Source: Actinobacteria bacterium UBA3120
GTDB taxonomy: Bacteria > Actinomycetota > Actinomycetes > S36-B12
DNA length: 46,937 nucleotides
Direction of reading: 5' to 3'
Assembly: GCA_002365735.1 (NCBI GenBank)
Contig: DEZY01000026.1
Location: 2,769-49,705, forward strand
Below are positions 31,812 to 42,102 of this stretch, one piece after another (the first letter of the stretch is position 1; every line of letters starts with the position of its first letter). The translations under genes were made by a program, and so were the position numbers. The notes beneath the pieces were generated by a model. That model saw only the letters and a program-made list of their open reading frames with translations. It was not told where the DNA came from and searched no databases.

Positions 31812-34800
31812 GCGATACACAACAGCTGGCCGGGCTTCTTGAATTGGTCAGGTCAGATCCAGCATTTGTTTCAATTTCCGAACAGGCCCAGGTCGCCAGC
31901 ACGGTAGATCTCGTTGGACCCGCGGTAATTTACCCACTTGCAATTGCACAGATTAGGCAATCGCAGGAATCAGGCGTCGTGTTAATTTTGACCACCACTG
32001 GTCGTGCAGCAGACGAACTAGCCGCGGATCTGAGCGCGTATCTACCGGATGAAGGCATTGAAGTATTCCCGAGTTGGGAGACACTTCCGCACGAGCGACT
32101 CTCACCCTCAGCTGACACAGTGGGAAGGCGCATGGCAGTCCTGCGTCGGCTCGCGCACCCAATTATTGGGAGTGTCCACGCCCCACCCATCACGGTACTG
32201 ATCACATCCGTGCGCGCAGCATTGCAACCAATCGTCGCCGATCTTGGGGATCAGAAACCGGTCGAACTAAAGATCGGTGATCAAGCATCATTCACGGAGA
32301 CGGTGAGCAGGCTTGTGGCTTTGGGTTACGAGCGCGTAGACCTGGTTGACCGGCGCGGACAAATTGCGGTGCGCGGTGGCATCCTCGATATTTTCCCGCC
32401 CACGCAGGAGCACCCCATCCGAGTTGAGTTCTGGGGCGACGACGTGGAAGAACTCCGCTATTTCGCAGTAGTGGATCAGCGCTCACTAGAACATGCTGAA
32501 CATGGACTGTGGGCGCCACCGGTTCGAGAACTGCTTCTCACCGAAGAAGTCAAAGAGAAAGCCCGACTACTTGGAGCGGCACATGTTGAAGTCGCCGCAA
32601 TGTGTGAATACATTGCGAACGGCCAATCTGTTGAAGGGATGGAGTCCCTCTCCTCGGCACTTGCCGGGAAGATGAGCCCCTTACATGAACTTTTACCGCC
32701 GGAGTCATCGCTAATTCTGGTTGAGCCGGAGCGAATAAATTCTCGGGCACTTGATGTTGTTAAAACCGCGGAAGAGTTCCTGACCGCGGGTTGGCATAGT
32801 GCGGCTGTCGGGGGAGCTTCACCGATTGACCTTTCCGGCTCCATGTTCACAACCATGTCAGAAGTCGTTCGCGAGGTCCGTCATCGAAATGGATCGGTGT
32901 GGAATCTCACTCAATTGCCACGTGAGCGCGATGACGCTGTAATCACGTTGAACGCCAACGAAAACAATAACTATCACGGGAATGCCGAACTTGCCGGTAG
33001 GGACATAGCCCAGGCCCTCGGGATCGGTTCAACGGTAGTTGTCACCGCAGAGGGCCACGGTTCGATAGATCGAATCGCGGAGGAATTTGATAGCCAGGGA
33101 ATAAGTGCGGTGAAGTCAGAGTCTGTTGCAATTCCGGCAATACCAAAAGTTGCGCAATTGATCACGGCTCACGTAGATCGCGGTTTTCACCTGGTTGATT
33201 CACAACTTTGGGTCTTTAGTGAGTCAGATCTGATGGGTGCAAAGTCGGTGTTGAAAGACCTCAGGAAAATGCCAAGCCGACGACGCGGTGCAATTGATCC
33301 GCTCACACTCAACTCCGGTGACTACATTGTTCACGAACATCATGGTGTTGGGCGCTATGTCGAAATGATCACGAGAACGATTGGGGGAGCTGAACGCGAG
33401 TATCTGATTATTGAATATGCCCCAAGTAAGCGCGGGCAACCAGCAGATCGCCTCTTTGTACCCATGGACCAGCTTGATTTGATTACTCGTTATGTCGGTG
33501 GAGAAGCGCCCAGCGTGCACCGGCTTGGTGGTGCCGATTGGCAGAAGGCGAAAGGTCGGGCGCGCAAAGCGGTTAAAGAAATCGCCGGTGAACTCATTCG
33601 ACTTTATGCGGCACGGCAAGCGTCTAAAGGCTACTCGTTTGGGCCAGACACTCCTTGGCAGGGAGAGCTGGAGGACGCGTTCCCCTACGTCGAGACGCCC
33701 GACCAGCTCAGCACGATCGACGAAGTCAAGCGGGACATGGAGCGGCAAATTCCCATGGACCGCTTGGTCTGTGGCGATGTAGGGTTTGGAAAAACTGAGA
33801 TCGCTATTCGGGCAGCATTCAAAGCAGTACAGGATGGAAAGCAAGTTGCCGTGCTCGTTCCCACGACCCTGCTCGTGCAACAGCACTTCACAACTTTCTC
33901 AGAAAGATACAGCGCATTCCCAGTAAAAGTGGCTGCACTTTCGCGATTTACACCGAACTCTCAGGTGAAAGAAATCCTCGAAGGATTAGCCCAAGGAACC
34001 GTAGACATCGTGATTGGAACACACCGATTGCTCACGCGCTCGGTTAACTTCAAGGACCTAGGTCTGGTGATTGTCGACGAGGAACAAAGATTTGGCGTGG
34101 AGCACAAGGAGCACCTAAAAGCGCTTCGCACCAATGTTGACGTTCTTGCTATGAGTGCAACTCCAATCCCTCGAACCCTAGAAATGGCCGTTACGGGCAT
34201 CAGGGAAATGTCGGTCATCCAGACTCCGCCGGAAGAGCGCCATCCGGTATTGACTTTCGTGGGTCCCTACGACGAGAAGCAAATCGCCGCTGCAATTCAT
34301 CGTGAGCTTTTGCGTGATGGACAAACATTTTTCATTCATAACCGGGTTGAATCAATCGACCGGGTTGCCGCAAGAATCAGGACACTAGTCCCCGAAGCTC
34401 GCATCGCAGTTGCCCACGGGCAAATGGACGAAGGTTCCCTTGAGCAAGTGATTGTTCAATTTTGGGAGAAAGAAATCGACGTACTCGTCTGTACCACGAT
34501 CGTTGAATCGGGAATTGATATTCCCAACGCCAATACATTGATTGTTGATCGGGCAGACAAATTCGGACTCTCACAAATGCACCAACTGCGAGGTCGGGTG
34601 GGCCGCGGTCGCGAACGTGCTTACTCATATTTTCTCTATGACCCGAATAAGCCGCTCACAGAAACGGCCCACGAGCGGTTAGCAACCATTGCCCAACGAA
34701 CCGATCTTGGTTCGGGAATGCAGATCGCTCTCAAAGATCTTGAAATTCGCGGTGCCGGCAACATGCTAGGTGGCGAACAAAGTGGCCATATTGCAGATGT

Positions 34801-35335
34801 GGGCTTTGACCTGTATTTACGGTTGGTGGGTGAAGCTCTCTCCGAATACAAGAATGAGCCAGCTAAAGAGGTCAATGAGGTCCGCGTTGAGTTGCCCATT
34901 AATGCGAGCATCCCAACCGGATACGTCCCCCAGGAGCGACTGCGGCTTGAAGCCTATAAGCGTTTAGCAGATGCAAGCAGCGACCAGTCAGTAGATGAAG
35001 TTGTCGCAGAACTCATTGACCGGTACGGCGCCATGCCGGGTGAACTGGAGGCGTTGATCGGGGTCGCGCGTTTTCGGGTTTCGGCTAAATCTGCTGGAAT
35101 TCAAGAAGTTATTGCCACAGGCAAGGCAATCCGCCTTTCGCCCGTAGTACTTCCTGAGTCCCGTGCCATGAGGGTTGCGCGCGTATACCCAGGCAGCAAG
35201 ATCAAAGGGGCAACGAGCATTCTTCTGGTCCCCAAGCCCACTTCCGGCACTGGTATTGGTGCACCTGAACTGCGAGATACCCAGCTCCTAGAATGGCTCC
35301 ACGAACTGTTTACCGTTTTATTTTCCAACCCCTGA
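31808..35335 (+). CDS. mfd: Transcription-repair coupling factor
   Basis: A 1175-residue ATP-dependent translocase that pushes stalled RNA polymerase off DNA and recruits UvrA. The N-terminal UvrB-like module has FPSWETLPHERLSPSADTVG and RRGQIAVRGGILDIFPPTQE. The RNA-polymerase-interacting domain (about 490-560) has GDYIVHEHHGVGRYVEMITR. Helicase motif I is GDVGFGKTEIAIRAAFKAV (Lys662) and motif II is DEEQRFGVEHKEHL (Asp758). MSATPIPRTL and the arginine-finger region QLRGRVGRGRERAYSYFLY follow. The TRCF C-terminal domain has YGAMPGELEALIGVARFRV. The GTG start overlaps cysQ by four bases. Confidence 0.96.
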   Translation: MSDTQQLAGLLELVRSDPAFVSISEQAQVASTVDLVGPAVIYPLAIAQIRQSQESGVVLILTTTGRAADELAADLSAYLPDEGIEVFPSWETLPHERLSPSADTVGRRMAVLRRLAHPIIGSVHAPPITVLITSVRAALQPIVADLGDQKPVELKIGDQASFTETVSRLVALGYERVDLVDRRGQIAVRGGILDIFPPTQEHPIRVEFWGDDVEELRYFAVVDQRSLEHAEHGLWAPPVRELLLTEEVKEKARLLGAAHVEVAAMCEYIANGQSVEGMESLSSALAGKMSPLHELLPPESSLILVEPERINSRALDVVKTAEEFLTAGWHSAAVGGASPIDLSGSMFTTMSEVVREVRHRNGSVWNLTQLPRERDDAVITLNANENNNYHGNAELAGRDIAQALGIGSTVVVTAEGHGSIDRIAEEFDSQGISAVKSESVAIPAIPKVAQLITAHVDRGFHLVDSQLWVFSESDLMGAKSVLKDLRKMPSRRRGAIDPLTLNSGDYIVHEHHGVGRYVEMITRTIGGAEREYLIIEYAPSKRGQPADRLFVPMDQLDLITRYVGGEAPSVHRLGGADWQKAKGRARKAVKEIAGELIRLYAARQASKGYSFGPDTPWQGELEDAFPYVETPDQLSTIDEVKRDMERQIPMDRLVCGDVGFGKTEIAIRAAFKAVQDGKQVAVLVPTTLLVQQHFTTFSERYSAFPVKVAALSRFTPNSQVKEILEGLAQGTVDIVIGTHRLLTRSVNFKDLGLVIVDEEQRFGVEHKEHLKALRTNVDVLAMSATPIPRTLEMAVTGIREMSVIQTPPEERHPVLTFVGPYDEKQIAAAIHRELLRDGQTFFIHNRVESIDRVAARIRTLVPEARIAVAHGQMDEGSLEQVIVQFWEKEIDVLVCTTIVESGIDIPNANTLIVDRADKFGLSQMHQLRGRVGRGRERAYSYFLYDPNKPLTETAHERLATIAQRTDLGSGMQIALKDLEIRGAGNMLGGEQSGHIADVGFDLYLRLVGEALSEYKNEPAKEVNEVRVELPINASIPTGYVPQERLRLEAYKRLADASSDQSVDEVVAELIDRYGAMPGELEALIGVARFRVSAKSAGIQEVIATGKAIRLSPVVLPESRAMRVARVYPGSKIKGATSILLVPKPTSGTGIGAPELRDTQLLEWLHELFTVLFSNP

Positions 35336-35350
35336 AGATCCGGAGAACCT

Positions 35351-35989
35351 GTGTCACTTATGAACGCCAAGCCCACCCGCCAACGCTTCACTGTGATCGC
35401 CGGAATCGGTCTGCTTTCGATCAGTCTTGGACTCAGCGGATGTAGTTCGCAAACAGCGGGTGCGGCGGCCGTAGTGGGGGATCAGCGAATCAGTGAATCA
35501 CAGCTTGACACCGAGGTTCAGGATGTCCTTGCCCTGCAGGGTCTTTCGTCAACGGATTCATCCAATGAACTTATTACGAGCACTCTTGATCAACTCATCA
35601 CTGGAATTTTGGTCAACGAATTGGCGGATCGAGAGAAGATCAAAGTTACTCAAGGAGAGATCGACGACCTTCGTCTCCAATACGTTGCTCAAGCGGGTGG
35701 CCAAGAAGTCTTTGAAGCGTCAATTGGCGAGCAAGGCATTTCAATTGGCGAGGTCGACTCAATTATTCGCGTCAATCTTCAGGTCGCCAAGTTAGGCGAT
35801 GTTCTGTCTCCTTCGGGTGATGCAGATGCCAAAAGCGCGGGGGTATTTATTGCCATTTCCGAACTAAGCTCAGAGCTTGGTACCGAGGTCGCGCCACGCT
35901 TTGGCACGTGGGATCCAGAGAATCTCTCAGTTGGCCCAGCGGCCAATTCACTTTCGGAACCGCAAAGCGTTGACCTCGGCTCGGAATAG
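35351..35989 (+). CDS. SurA N-terminal-domain lipoprotein
   Basis: A 212-residue exported lipoprotein. The signal ends in the lipobox LSGC (Ser-Gly-Cys near residue 31) after a hydrophobic stretch (VIAGIGLLSISLGLSGC). The mature part starts AAVVGDQRISESQLDTEVQD and has the helical SurA_N-type fold, as in secretion chaperones and peptidyl-prolyl isomerases, but no PPIase (rotamase) domain follows. The GTG at 35351 is preceded by CGGAG. An ATG at 35360 is also possible. It sits between mfd and mazG, a frequent actinobacterial context. The role is probably extracytoplasmic folding, inferred. Confidence 0.78.
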   Translation: MSLMNAKPTRQRFTVIAGIGLLSISLGLSGCSSQTAGAAAVVGDQRISESQLDTEVQDVLALQGLSSTDSSNELITSTLDQLITGILVNELADREKIKVTQGEIDDLRLQYVAQAGGQEVFEASIGEQGISIGEVDSIIRVNLQVAKLGDVLSPSGDADAKSAGVFIAISELSSELGTEVAPRFGTWDPENLSVGPAANSLSEPQSVDLGSE

Positions 35990-35992
35990 CAC

Positions 35993-36640
35993 ATGAGAGG
36001 AAGCCACTTCACCGAATTGGTGGCGATCCTTGATCGATTGAGGTCGCCCGACGGTTGCCCCTGGGATGCGGAGCAAACCCATCAGAGTCTGGTTGAGTAC
36101 TTAATCGAAGAGGCCTATGAAAGCGTCGAAGCGATCGATGCTAATGACAGTGCGGCAATGCGTGAGGAACTCGGTGATCTACTCCTTCAAGTGGTATTTC
36201 ACGCGCGCATCGCCCAGGAGCAACCGGGTGGCTGGGACATTGATGCCGTGATTGACGGGATATCCCAAAAACTGATTAATCGGCACCCACATGTATTTGG
36301 TAGTGAGAAAATCGACACCGCCGATGCCGTTGAACTCACTTGGCACGAGCGCAAAACTCGAGAGAAGAAGCGTGATTCCGTCACTGATGGAATTCCAGCA
36401 ACGCTCCCGGCCCTCATGCGTGCGGAGAAACTAATCGCGAGAGTCCAATCCGTTGACGTACCCGAACCGAAATACCTGGATGATGCTAACCATCTACTTG
36501 AACGAGTCAGTACGGAGGAACAACTGGGTGACTTCTTGTTTGCCCTAGTCAGTTCGGCGCATTCACAGGGTTTAGACACCGAAGCCGCAGTACGTAAAGC
36601 GGTGCTGCGTCGAATACAGGAGGTGCGAGCACATGAGTAG
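35993..36640 (+). CDS. mazG: MazG nucleoside triphosphate pyrophosphohydrolase
   Basis: A 215-residue all-alpha NTP pyrophosphatase. The metal-binding EExxE...ExxD core is LIEEAYESVEAIDAND with REELGDLLLQVVFHARIA. The typical PDGCPWDAEQTHQSLVEYL precedes it and WHERKTREKKRDSV follows. A second half (KLIARVQSVD and LGDFLFALVSSAHSQGLDTE) is partly degenerate, as in other actinobacterial MazG. It hydrolyses non-canonical or excess NTPs. It overlaps the next gene by eight bases. Confidence 0.93.
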   Translation: MRGSHFTELVAILDRLRSPDGCPWDAEQTHQSLVEYLIEEAYESVEAIDANDSAAMREELGDLLLQVVFHARIAQEQPGGWDIDAVIDGISQKLINRHPHVFGSEKIDTADAVELTWHERKTREKKRDSVTDGIPATLPALMRAEKLIARVQSVDVPEPKYLDDANHLLERVSTEEQLGDFLFALVSSAHSQGLDTEAAVRKAVLRRIQEVRAHE

Positions 36641-38255
36641 CGCGCAGCAAGATTTTGAAGGGATAGCCCGTGAAGTAATCCAAGACTCATTCCACATGGA
36701 CCCGGTCGGCGCTACCTGGATGGGTGAGCACACATTCGATTCGCTACTGCCCGATCTCACCAAATACGGACAAGGACAATTCGCGCAACGAATTGAGGGC
36801 TACCTCACCGCGCTAGATGCCGTAGATGACGTTGAACTGGCATTGACTGATCTTGTTGACTTGGAAATCCTTAGGGCATTTCTCACCAGGGCTCATTTTG
36901 ATATCACGCAGGTCGCTGCTCACACGTGGAATCCCATGTTGTGGAATCCGGGGACCGCAATTCATTTATTGCTTTCGCGTGATTTCGCACCGCTCGAAGA
37001 ACGCATGGCCAATGTTGCAGATCGATGCGAAAACATTCCAGACTTTCTTGAGCAAGCTCGAAATACACTCGAAGAGATGCCAGCGATTCACTGCGAAACT
37101 GCAATCGCCCAACTTGCGGGCACGCGGGCCTTACTTGAATCACTTGACATCCAACCGCAGATCATTCAGTCACTTGATCAACATGTCGAGTGGCTCAAAG
37201 AGCAACTTCCATTTGCACATAAATCTCCTCGCATGGGCTCTGAAATCTACTCAGGAATTTTGTGGCATTCACTTGACGCCGAAAGCAGTGCCCAAGAGTT
37301 GCTGGTTGCTGCTCACCAACACCTTGATCTAGTTAACTCGCAAATGCTTCACGTGGCCCAGGAATACTTAGCCGAAATCGATATTGAGATTGAGGAAAAT
37401 GGTGATCCGATCTCATGTGCGCTTGCTCAGATCGCGGAGAGCGCGCCAGTGACCGACTCAACTGTTCTTTCACAGGTTGCCTCGGCTATGGCCGCCGCTA
37501 AGGCTTTCACCATTGAGCGCGATTTGGTTACCGTTCCAGAAATTGATGTGGAAGTAATCCAGATGCCGGAGATCCACCGGGGGGTGGCGGTTGCTTATTG
37601 CGATGCTCCAGGACCGTTGGAGCAGGCACACGTCCCGACATTTGTCGCGGTGGCGCCAACACCAGCGCAGTGGGCGTCCGAGCGTAAAGAAAGCTTCTTC
37701 CGGGAATACAACGGCGTTCAAATTCATGACTTGACCATTCACGAAGCGATCCCGGGGCATGTATTGCAATTAGCAGTGGCCAGTCACGGGAGCGAGCAGA
37801 GCCTGACCAGACGCTTTGGTTTTAGTGGCACCTTTGTCGAGGGCTGGGCCGTGTACGCTGAGGAACTCCTCATTTCACAGGGCTATTCACCCGAACCTAC
37901 CAAGCCCAGTGCGCTGGCTATTAGGTTGCAGCAACTAAAAATGCAAGCCCGCATGAGCATCAATGCGATTCTTGACGTCAGTGTTCACACCCAAGAGATC
38001 GATGAAGATGAGGCAATGTCACTCATGATTAATCGGGGGTACCAAGAGGAAAGCGAAGCTGCCGGAAAGTGGCGACGCGCATTACTGACCGCAGGGCAGT
38101 TGCCCACTTATTTTGTTGGTTACCGCGAAGTGAGGCAGCTAGCCGAGGATCTGCGACTCATGCATCCGGATTGGAGCTGGAGAGAAGTTCATGACTTGAT
38201 GCTCCAATTCGGCTCTCCCGCCCCCAGGCATGTTCGACAACTCCTTGGCCTGTGA
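36633..38255 (+). CDS. DUF885-family putative metalloprotein
   Basis: A 540-residue soluble protein of the DUF885 family, whose members look like zinc metallopeptidases. The zinc-binding motif TIHEAIPGHVLQLAVASHG has His370, Glu371 and His376. A third ligand candidate is Glu403 in VEGWAVYAEELL. The C-terminal helices (LTAGQLPTYFVGYREVRQLA) are typical. There is no signal peptide or lipobox, so it should act in the cytoplasm. Substrate is unknown. The ATG lies in the end of mazG with an eight-base overlap. Confidence 0.85.
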   Translation: MSSAQQDFEGIAREVIQDSFHMDPVGATWMGEHTFDSLLPDLTKYGQGQFAQRIEGYLTALDAVDDVELALTDLVDLEILRAFLTRAHFDITQVAAHTWNPMLWNPGTAIHLLLSRDFAPLEERMANVADRCENIPDFLEQARNTLEEMPAIHCETAIAQLAGTRALLESLDIQPQIIQSLDQHVEWLKEQLPFAHKSPRMGSEIYSGILWHSLDAESSAQELLVAAHQHLDLVNSQMLHVAQEYLAEIDIEIEENGDPISCALAQIAESAPVTDSTVLSQVASAMAAAKAFTIERDLVTVPEIDVEVIQMPEIHRGVAVAYCDAPGPLEQAHVPTFVAVAPTPAQWASERKESFFREYNGVQIHDLTIHEAIPGHVLQLAVASHGSEQSLTRRFGFSGTFVEGWAVYAEELLISQGYSPEPTKPSALAIRLQQLKMQARMSINAILDVSVHTQEIDEDEAMSLMINRGYQEESEAAGKWRRALLTAGQLPTYFVGYREVRQLAEDLRLMHPDWSWREVHDLMLQFGSPAPRHVRQLLGL

Positions 38256-38282
38256 TTCACGGGTTTTACTTGGTGTTTAAAT

Positions 38283-38795
38283 GTGTGGGTGCGCAAACAA
38301 CTTATTGCAGTCGCCTTGACCATTCCTTTCGTGCTTTCTGCCTGCTCATCGGAGAGCGAAACGAGTCCATCCGTGACGCCCATGGTGACCGAATCAGCGA
38401 GCCCCGCGCCAAGTGAGAACGTGGGTGATTCGTGCGCCATCCTGGATCAAATGCAAGCCTCACTTTCCACGGCAGTCGCAGACCTGGTCACAAATCCTGA
38501 TCTGGTCACTGCCTTTGAAACAGAGTTTGATAATCAGGTTGTACTACTTACCGACCTTGTTTCTTCCCTCCAGGGCGAATCGGCCGAACAGCAGCAATTA
38601 CGGATGGATCTTGATGCCGCATTGCTTGCAAAAGATGAAGCCCTGAACAAGTTTAACGATGCGCAGGAGGCTGAAAACTCTTTTTCTCAAGCACTCGGCC
38701 TGGCAGACGCTGCGCTGTCAGCGCGCGATGCAGTTAAATCGGCGCAACGGGTGCTCGACGCCTTGGGTAATCAATTAATGTGCGACCAGCCCTAG
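38283..38795 (+). CDS. Small secreted lipoprotein of unknown function
   Basis: About 170 residues with an N-terminal signal (KQLIAVALTIPFVLSAC) ending in lipobox LSAC, followed by a Ser/Thr/Pro-rich linker and a long alpha-helical coiled domain (AVADLVTNPDLVTAFETEFD and SLQGESAEQQQLRMDLDAAL). Two later cysteines (near residues 50 and 167) could form a disulfide. GTG 38283 and GTG 38289 are both possible starts; the latter gives a cleaner signal and stands six bases from TTAAAT. No homologue is recognised. The 123 bases after it show nothing recognisable. Confidence 0.7.
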   Translation: MWVRKQLIAVALTIPFVLSACSSESETSPSVTPMVTESASPAPSENVGDSCAILDQMQASLSTAVADLVTNPDLVTAFETEFDNQVVLLTDLVSSLQGESAEQQQLRMDLDAALLAKDEALNKFNDAQEAENSFSQALGLADAALSARDAVKSAQRVLDALGNQLMCDQP

Positions 38796-38918
38796 GCCGA
38801 AATCACATATATGTAATTTGATTGCGAGCCCTCAATGTCAGACCTGTGAGTCAGCCTGAACTTATTCAACGAAAGTTGAGTTCGGTCAGATGGGGGAAGG
38901 CCGAGGGTGCGTCAGTGA

Positions 38919-39749
38919 TTAAATTCGCTGGCGCACTCGCTTTATTACCTTGCGAATTGCGGCAATGAGAATTATAAGAACAATAATGGCGGCCAAAAAT
39001 GGCACGAGGAACCCAGCGAACGTGATGGATGCGGCAACGGCATTAATCAAGGAATTCCAGCCATTTTGTATCCCTTGGACAAACTGTGGTGAATCAGTTG
39101 AGATTGAGGGGTCTGTCCAGATGCTGACGTACACTGTGGACATATCAATTTGACTCTGCAAAAAGCCACGCTGAGCCACAAGCGAATCCCGCTCGGCAAT
39201 TCGTGCGGTGAGCTCGGATTCAACTGCAATAAGGTCTGTAACTGAAGTTGCCGCACCTTGAAGTGTCGTGAGTGCCGAAATTGAAGTGTTGAGCGTGTCA
39301 ACTCGAGTATCAAGATCGATCACGGTTGTGGTGACATCAAGTGTTGACGTGCTCAGAAAAGTTACTTCGCCTACGCTGGCCAGGCGGTCCAGGTAGTCTT
39401 CGAGGTCGGATTCAGGGACGTCAATGGTGAGTGAGGCGTAACTCTGCTCGCTTTCATTTCGAATATCTTGTTGAGAAACCACGCCGGAAAACTCTGCTGT
39501 GATTAATAGGACCTTGTCGATCAGCTCTGTGACATCTGATCCTTGAAGGGAAATGCTGGAGTTTTGGGTGAGGTACTGTTCGGAACCCTTTTGGTCGAAT
39601 CCGGCCGGGTCTTTGGAGACTGATCCGGAATCCATTTGTTCAAAGTTCGTCGAGTCGGTGGAATCTCCAGCATCTGTGGTGCCGCAGCCGGCTAGGCCGA
39701 GCACTGCCAGCCCGATTCCTGCGAAGATTGCTGCCTTGGATCCGCCCAT
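38919..39749 (-). CDS. DUF4349 lipoprotein
   Basis: A 276-residue exported protein with an N-terminal lipobox (LAVLGLAGCG, Cys22) and one C-terminal membrane helix (FAGFLVPFLAAIIVLIILIA). The DUF4349 region lies between: SLTIDVPESDLEDYLDRLAS, VGEVTFLSTSTLDVTTTVID and LDTRVDTLNTSISALTTLQG, with a coiled segment. The family is common in Gram-positives and of unknown function. A GGAG binding site precedes the ATG. It is divergent from eno and separated from it by 139 bases. Confidence 0.85.
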   Translation of the reverse strand: MGGSKAAIFAGIGLAVLGLAGCGTTDAGDSTDSTNFEQMDSGSVSKDPAGFDQKGSEQYLTQNSSISLQGSDVTELIDKVLLITAEFSGVVSQQDIRNESEQSYASLTIDVPESDLEDYLDRLASVGEVTFLSTSTLDVTTTVIDLDTRVDTLNTSISALTTLQGAATSVTDLIAVESELTARIAERDSLVAQRGFLQSQIDMSTVYVSIWTDPSISTDSPQFVQGIQNGWNSLINAVAASITFAGFLVPFLAAIIVLIILIAAIRKVIKRVRQRI

Positions 39750-39867
39750 GTCCTACTCCTTTGGATATGCATGTGCTGCATGTGATCAATTGGATGTGTG
39801 CTGGAGGTTTTCGGTTGCCTGTTTTTGGTCTCAATTCGACAACATAGGGAGATCAGGTCTTTCCTGA

Positions 39868-41171
<1,304 letters not shown>

Positions 41172-41172
<1 letters not shown>

Positions 41173-41185
41173 GCGCATTTGCGCT
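41172..41185 (+). other. Small hairpin after eno
   Basis: AGCGC pairs with GCGCT around ATTT, immediately after the eno stop and 22 bases before ftsB. It could be a weak attenuator between the highly expressed enolase and the division gene. There is no T-run, so termination is doubtful. Confidence 0.3.
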
Positions 41186-41207
41186 TAGTCCGTGTGACTA
41201 TTGACTC

Positions 41208-41621
41208 GTGGCAGACCCAAAGGATCGCAGTAACGGCTCGCTAACGGGCCGGGCTTTGGCGCTCCTTGTCACAGTCGTCCTGTTGGGGGTGATTCTGGCG
41301 GTGCCAGTACGCAACTGGTTTGGCCAGCGAGCCGAGATCGCAGCCCTTGAGGCACAGATTCAAGTGGCCCAAGAAAATGTTGCTGGACTCCAACTTGAGC
41401 AACAGCGCTGGGCTGACCCCGCCTACATCGCCGCCGAAGCGCGGCGAAGGTTGCACTTTGTCATGCCGGGTGAGATCGGCTATGTCGCCCTGGGTGCTGA
41501 TGGACGTCCAGCTGCTGAAACTATTTCCGCGCAAGCAGCCGAGGTTGAACCCAACTGGTACAGCAAACTCTGGGGCGCGCTAGCTGAAGCCGACGACGCA
41601 GTTGAGCCTGGCAGTGGCTGA
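41208..41621 (+). CDS. ftsB: FtsB/DivIC-like cell-division protein
   Basis: A 137-residue bitopic membrane protein of the septum-formation-initiator family. A 20-residue helix (ALALLVTVVLLGVILAVPV) follows a short cytoplasmic head. A leucine/glutamine-rich coiled coil (AEIAALEAQIQVAQENVAGL) precedes the conserved WADPAYIAAEARRRLHFVMPGEIGY. It scaffolds the divisome with FtsL and FtsQ outside the membrane. It begins at GTG 41208 and overlaps the DUF501 gene. Confidence 0.88.
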   Translation: MADPKDRSNGSLTGRALALLVTVVLLGVILAVPVRNWFGQRAEIAALEAQIQVAQENVAGLQLEQQRWADPAYIAAEARRRLHFVMPGEIGYVALGADGRPAAETISAQAAEVEPNWYSKLWGALAEADDAVEPGSG

Positions 41622-42102
41622 GATCTCACCGGAAGAACTTGAACTAGTTGGTCAACAGCTTGGTCGATCGGCGCGAGGTTGTTTTCGAGTCGCGGCGCGC
41701 TGCGAGTGCACTGCCCCTCTCGTCGTCCAAACGTCACCTCGATTACCTGACGGCACTCCGTTCCCCACCACCTATTACCTCACCTGCCCCAGGCTTGCGG
41801 GCGCGATTGGAACCTTGGAGAGCACGGGTCTGATGCGTGAGATGGAGACCGACTTGGCGCAAGACCCTGAACTTGCTGCGCAATATCAAGCCGCCCACGA
41901 GCGCTATCTGCGTGACCGGGAGGCACTCGGTGTCGTCCCTGAGTTAAAAGGGATTAGTGCGGGTGGGATGCCACACCGGGTTAAATGCCTACACGTATTG
42001 ATTGCGCAGTCACTCGCATGCGGCCCGGGTGTCAATCCACTGGGTGACCGGGCGCTTGCCATGCTGTCTCCGTGGTGGAAGCAAAATTCATGCCTGAACT
42101 AG
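41614..42102 (+). CDS. DUF501 family protein
   Basis: About 162 residues of the actinobacterial DUF501 family. GQQLGRSARGCFRVAARCEC near the N-terminus and TPFPTTYYLTCPRLAGAIGT and GGMPHRVKCLHVLIAQSLAC with GPGVNPLGDRAL later are the family blocks, including conserved cysteines and histidine. The GTG at 41614 fits the family's usual short head; a TTG at 41602 is possible. It is embedded between ftsB and ppx with overlaps on both sides. Function is unknown. Confidence 0.88.
   Translation: MAEISPEELELVGQQLGRSARGCFRVAARCECTAPLVVQTSPRLPDGTPFPTTYYLTCPRLAGAIGTLESTGLMREMETDLAQDPELAAQYQAAHERYLRDREALGVVPELKGISAGGMPHRVKCLHVLIAQSLACGPGVNPLGDRALAMLSPWWKQNSCLN

Noticed and set aside
33224..33886. 220-codon antisense frame in mfd
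   Set aside because: It overlaps the RNA-polymerase-interacting and helicase domains of mfd. It has no binding site and no recognisable motif.
36199..36690. 163-codon antisense frame in mazG
   Set aside because: Shadow of mazG; Ser/Cys-rich with no start signal.
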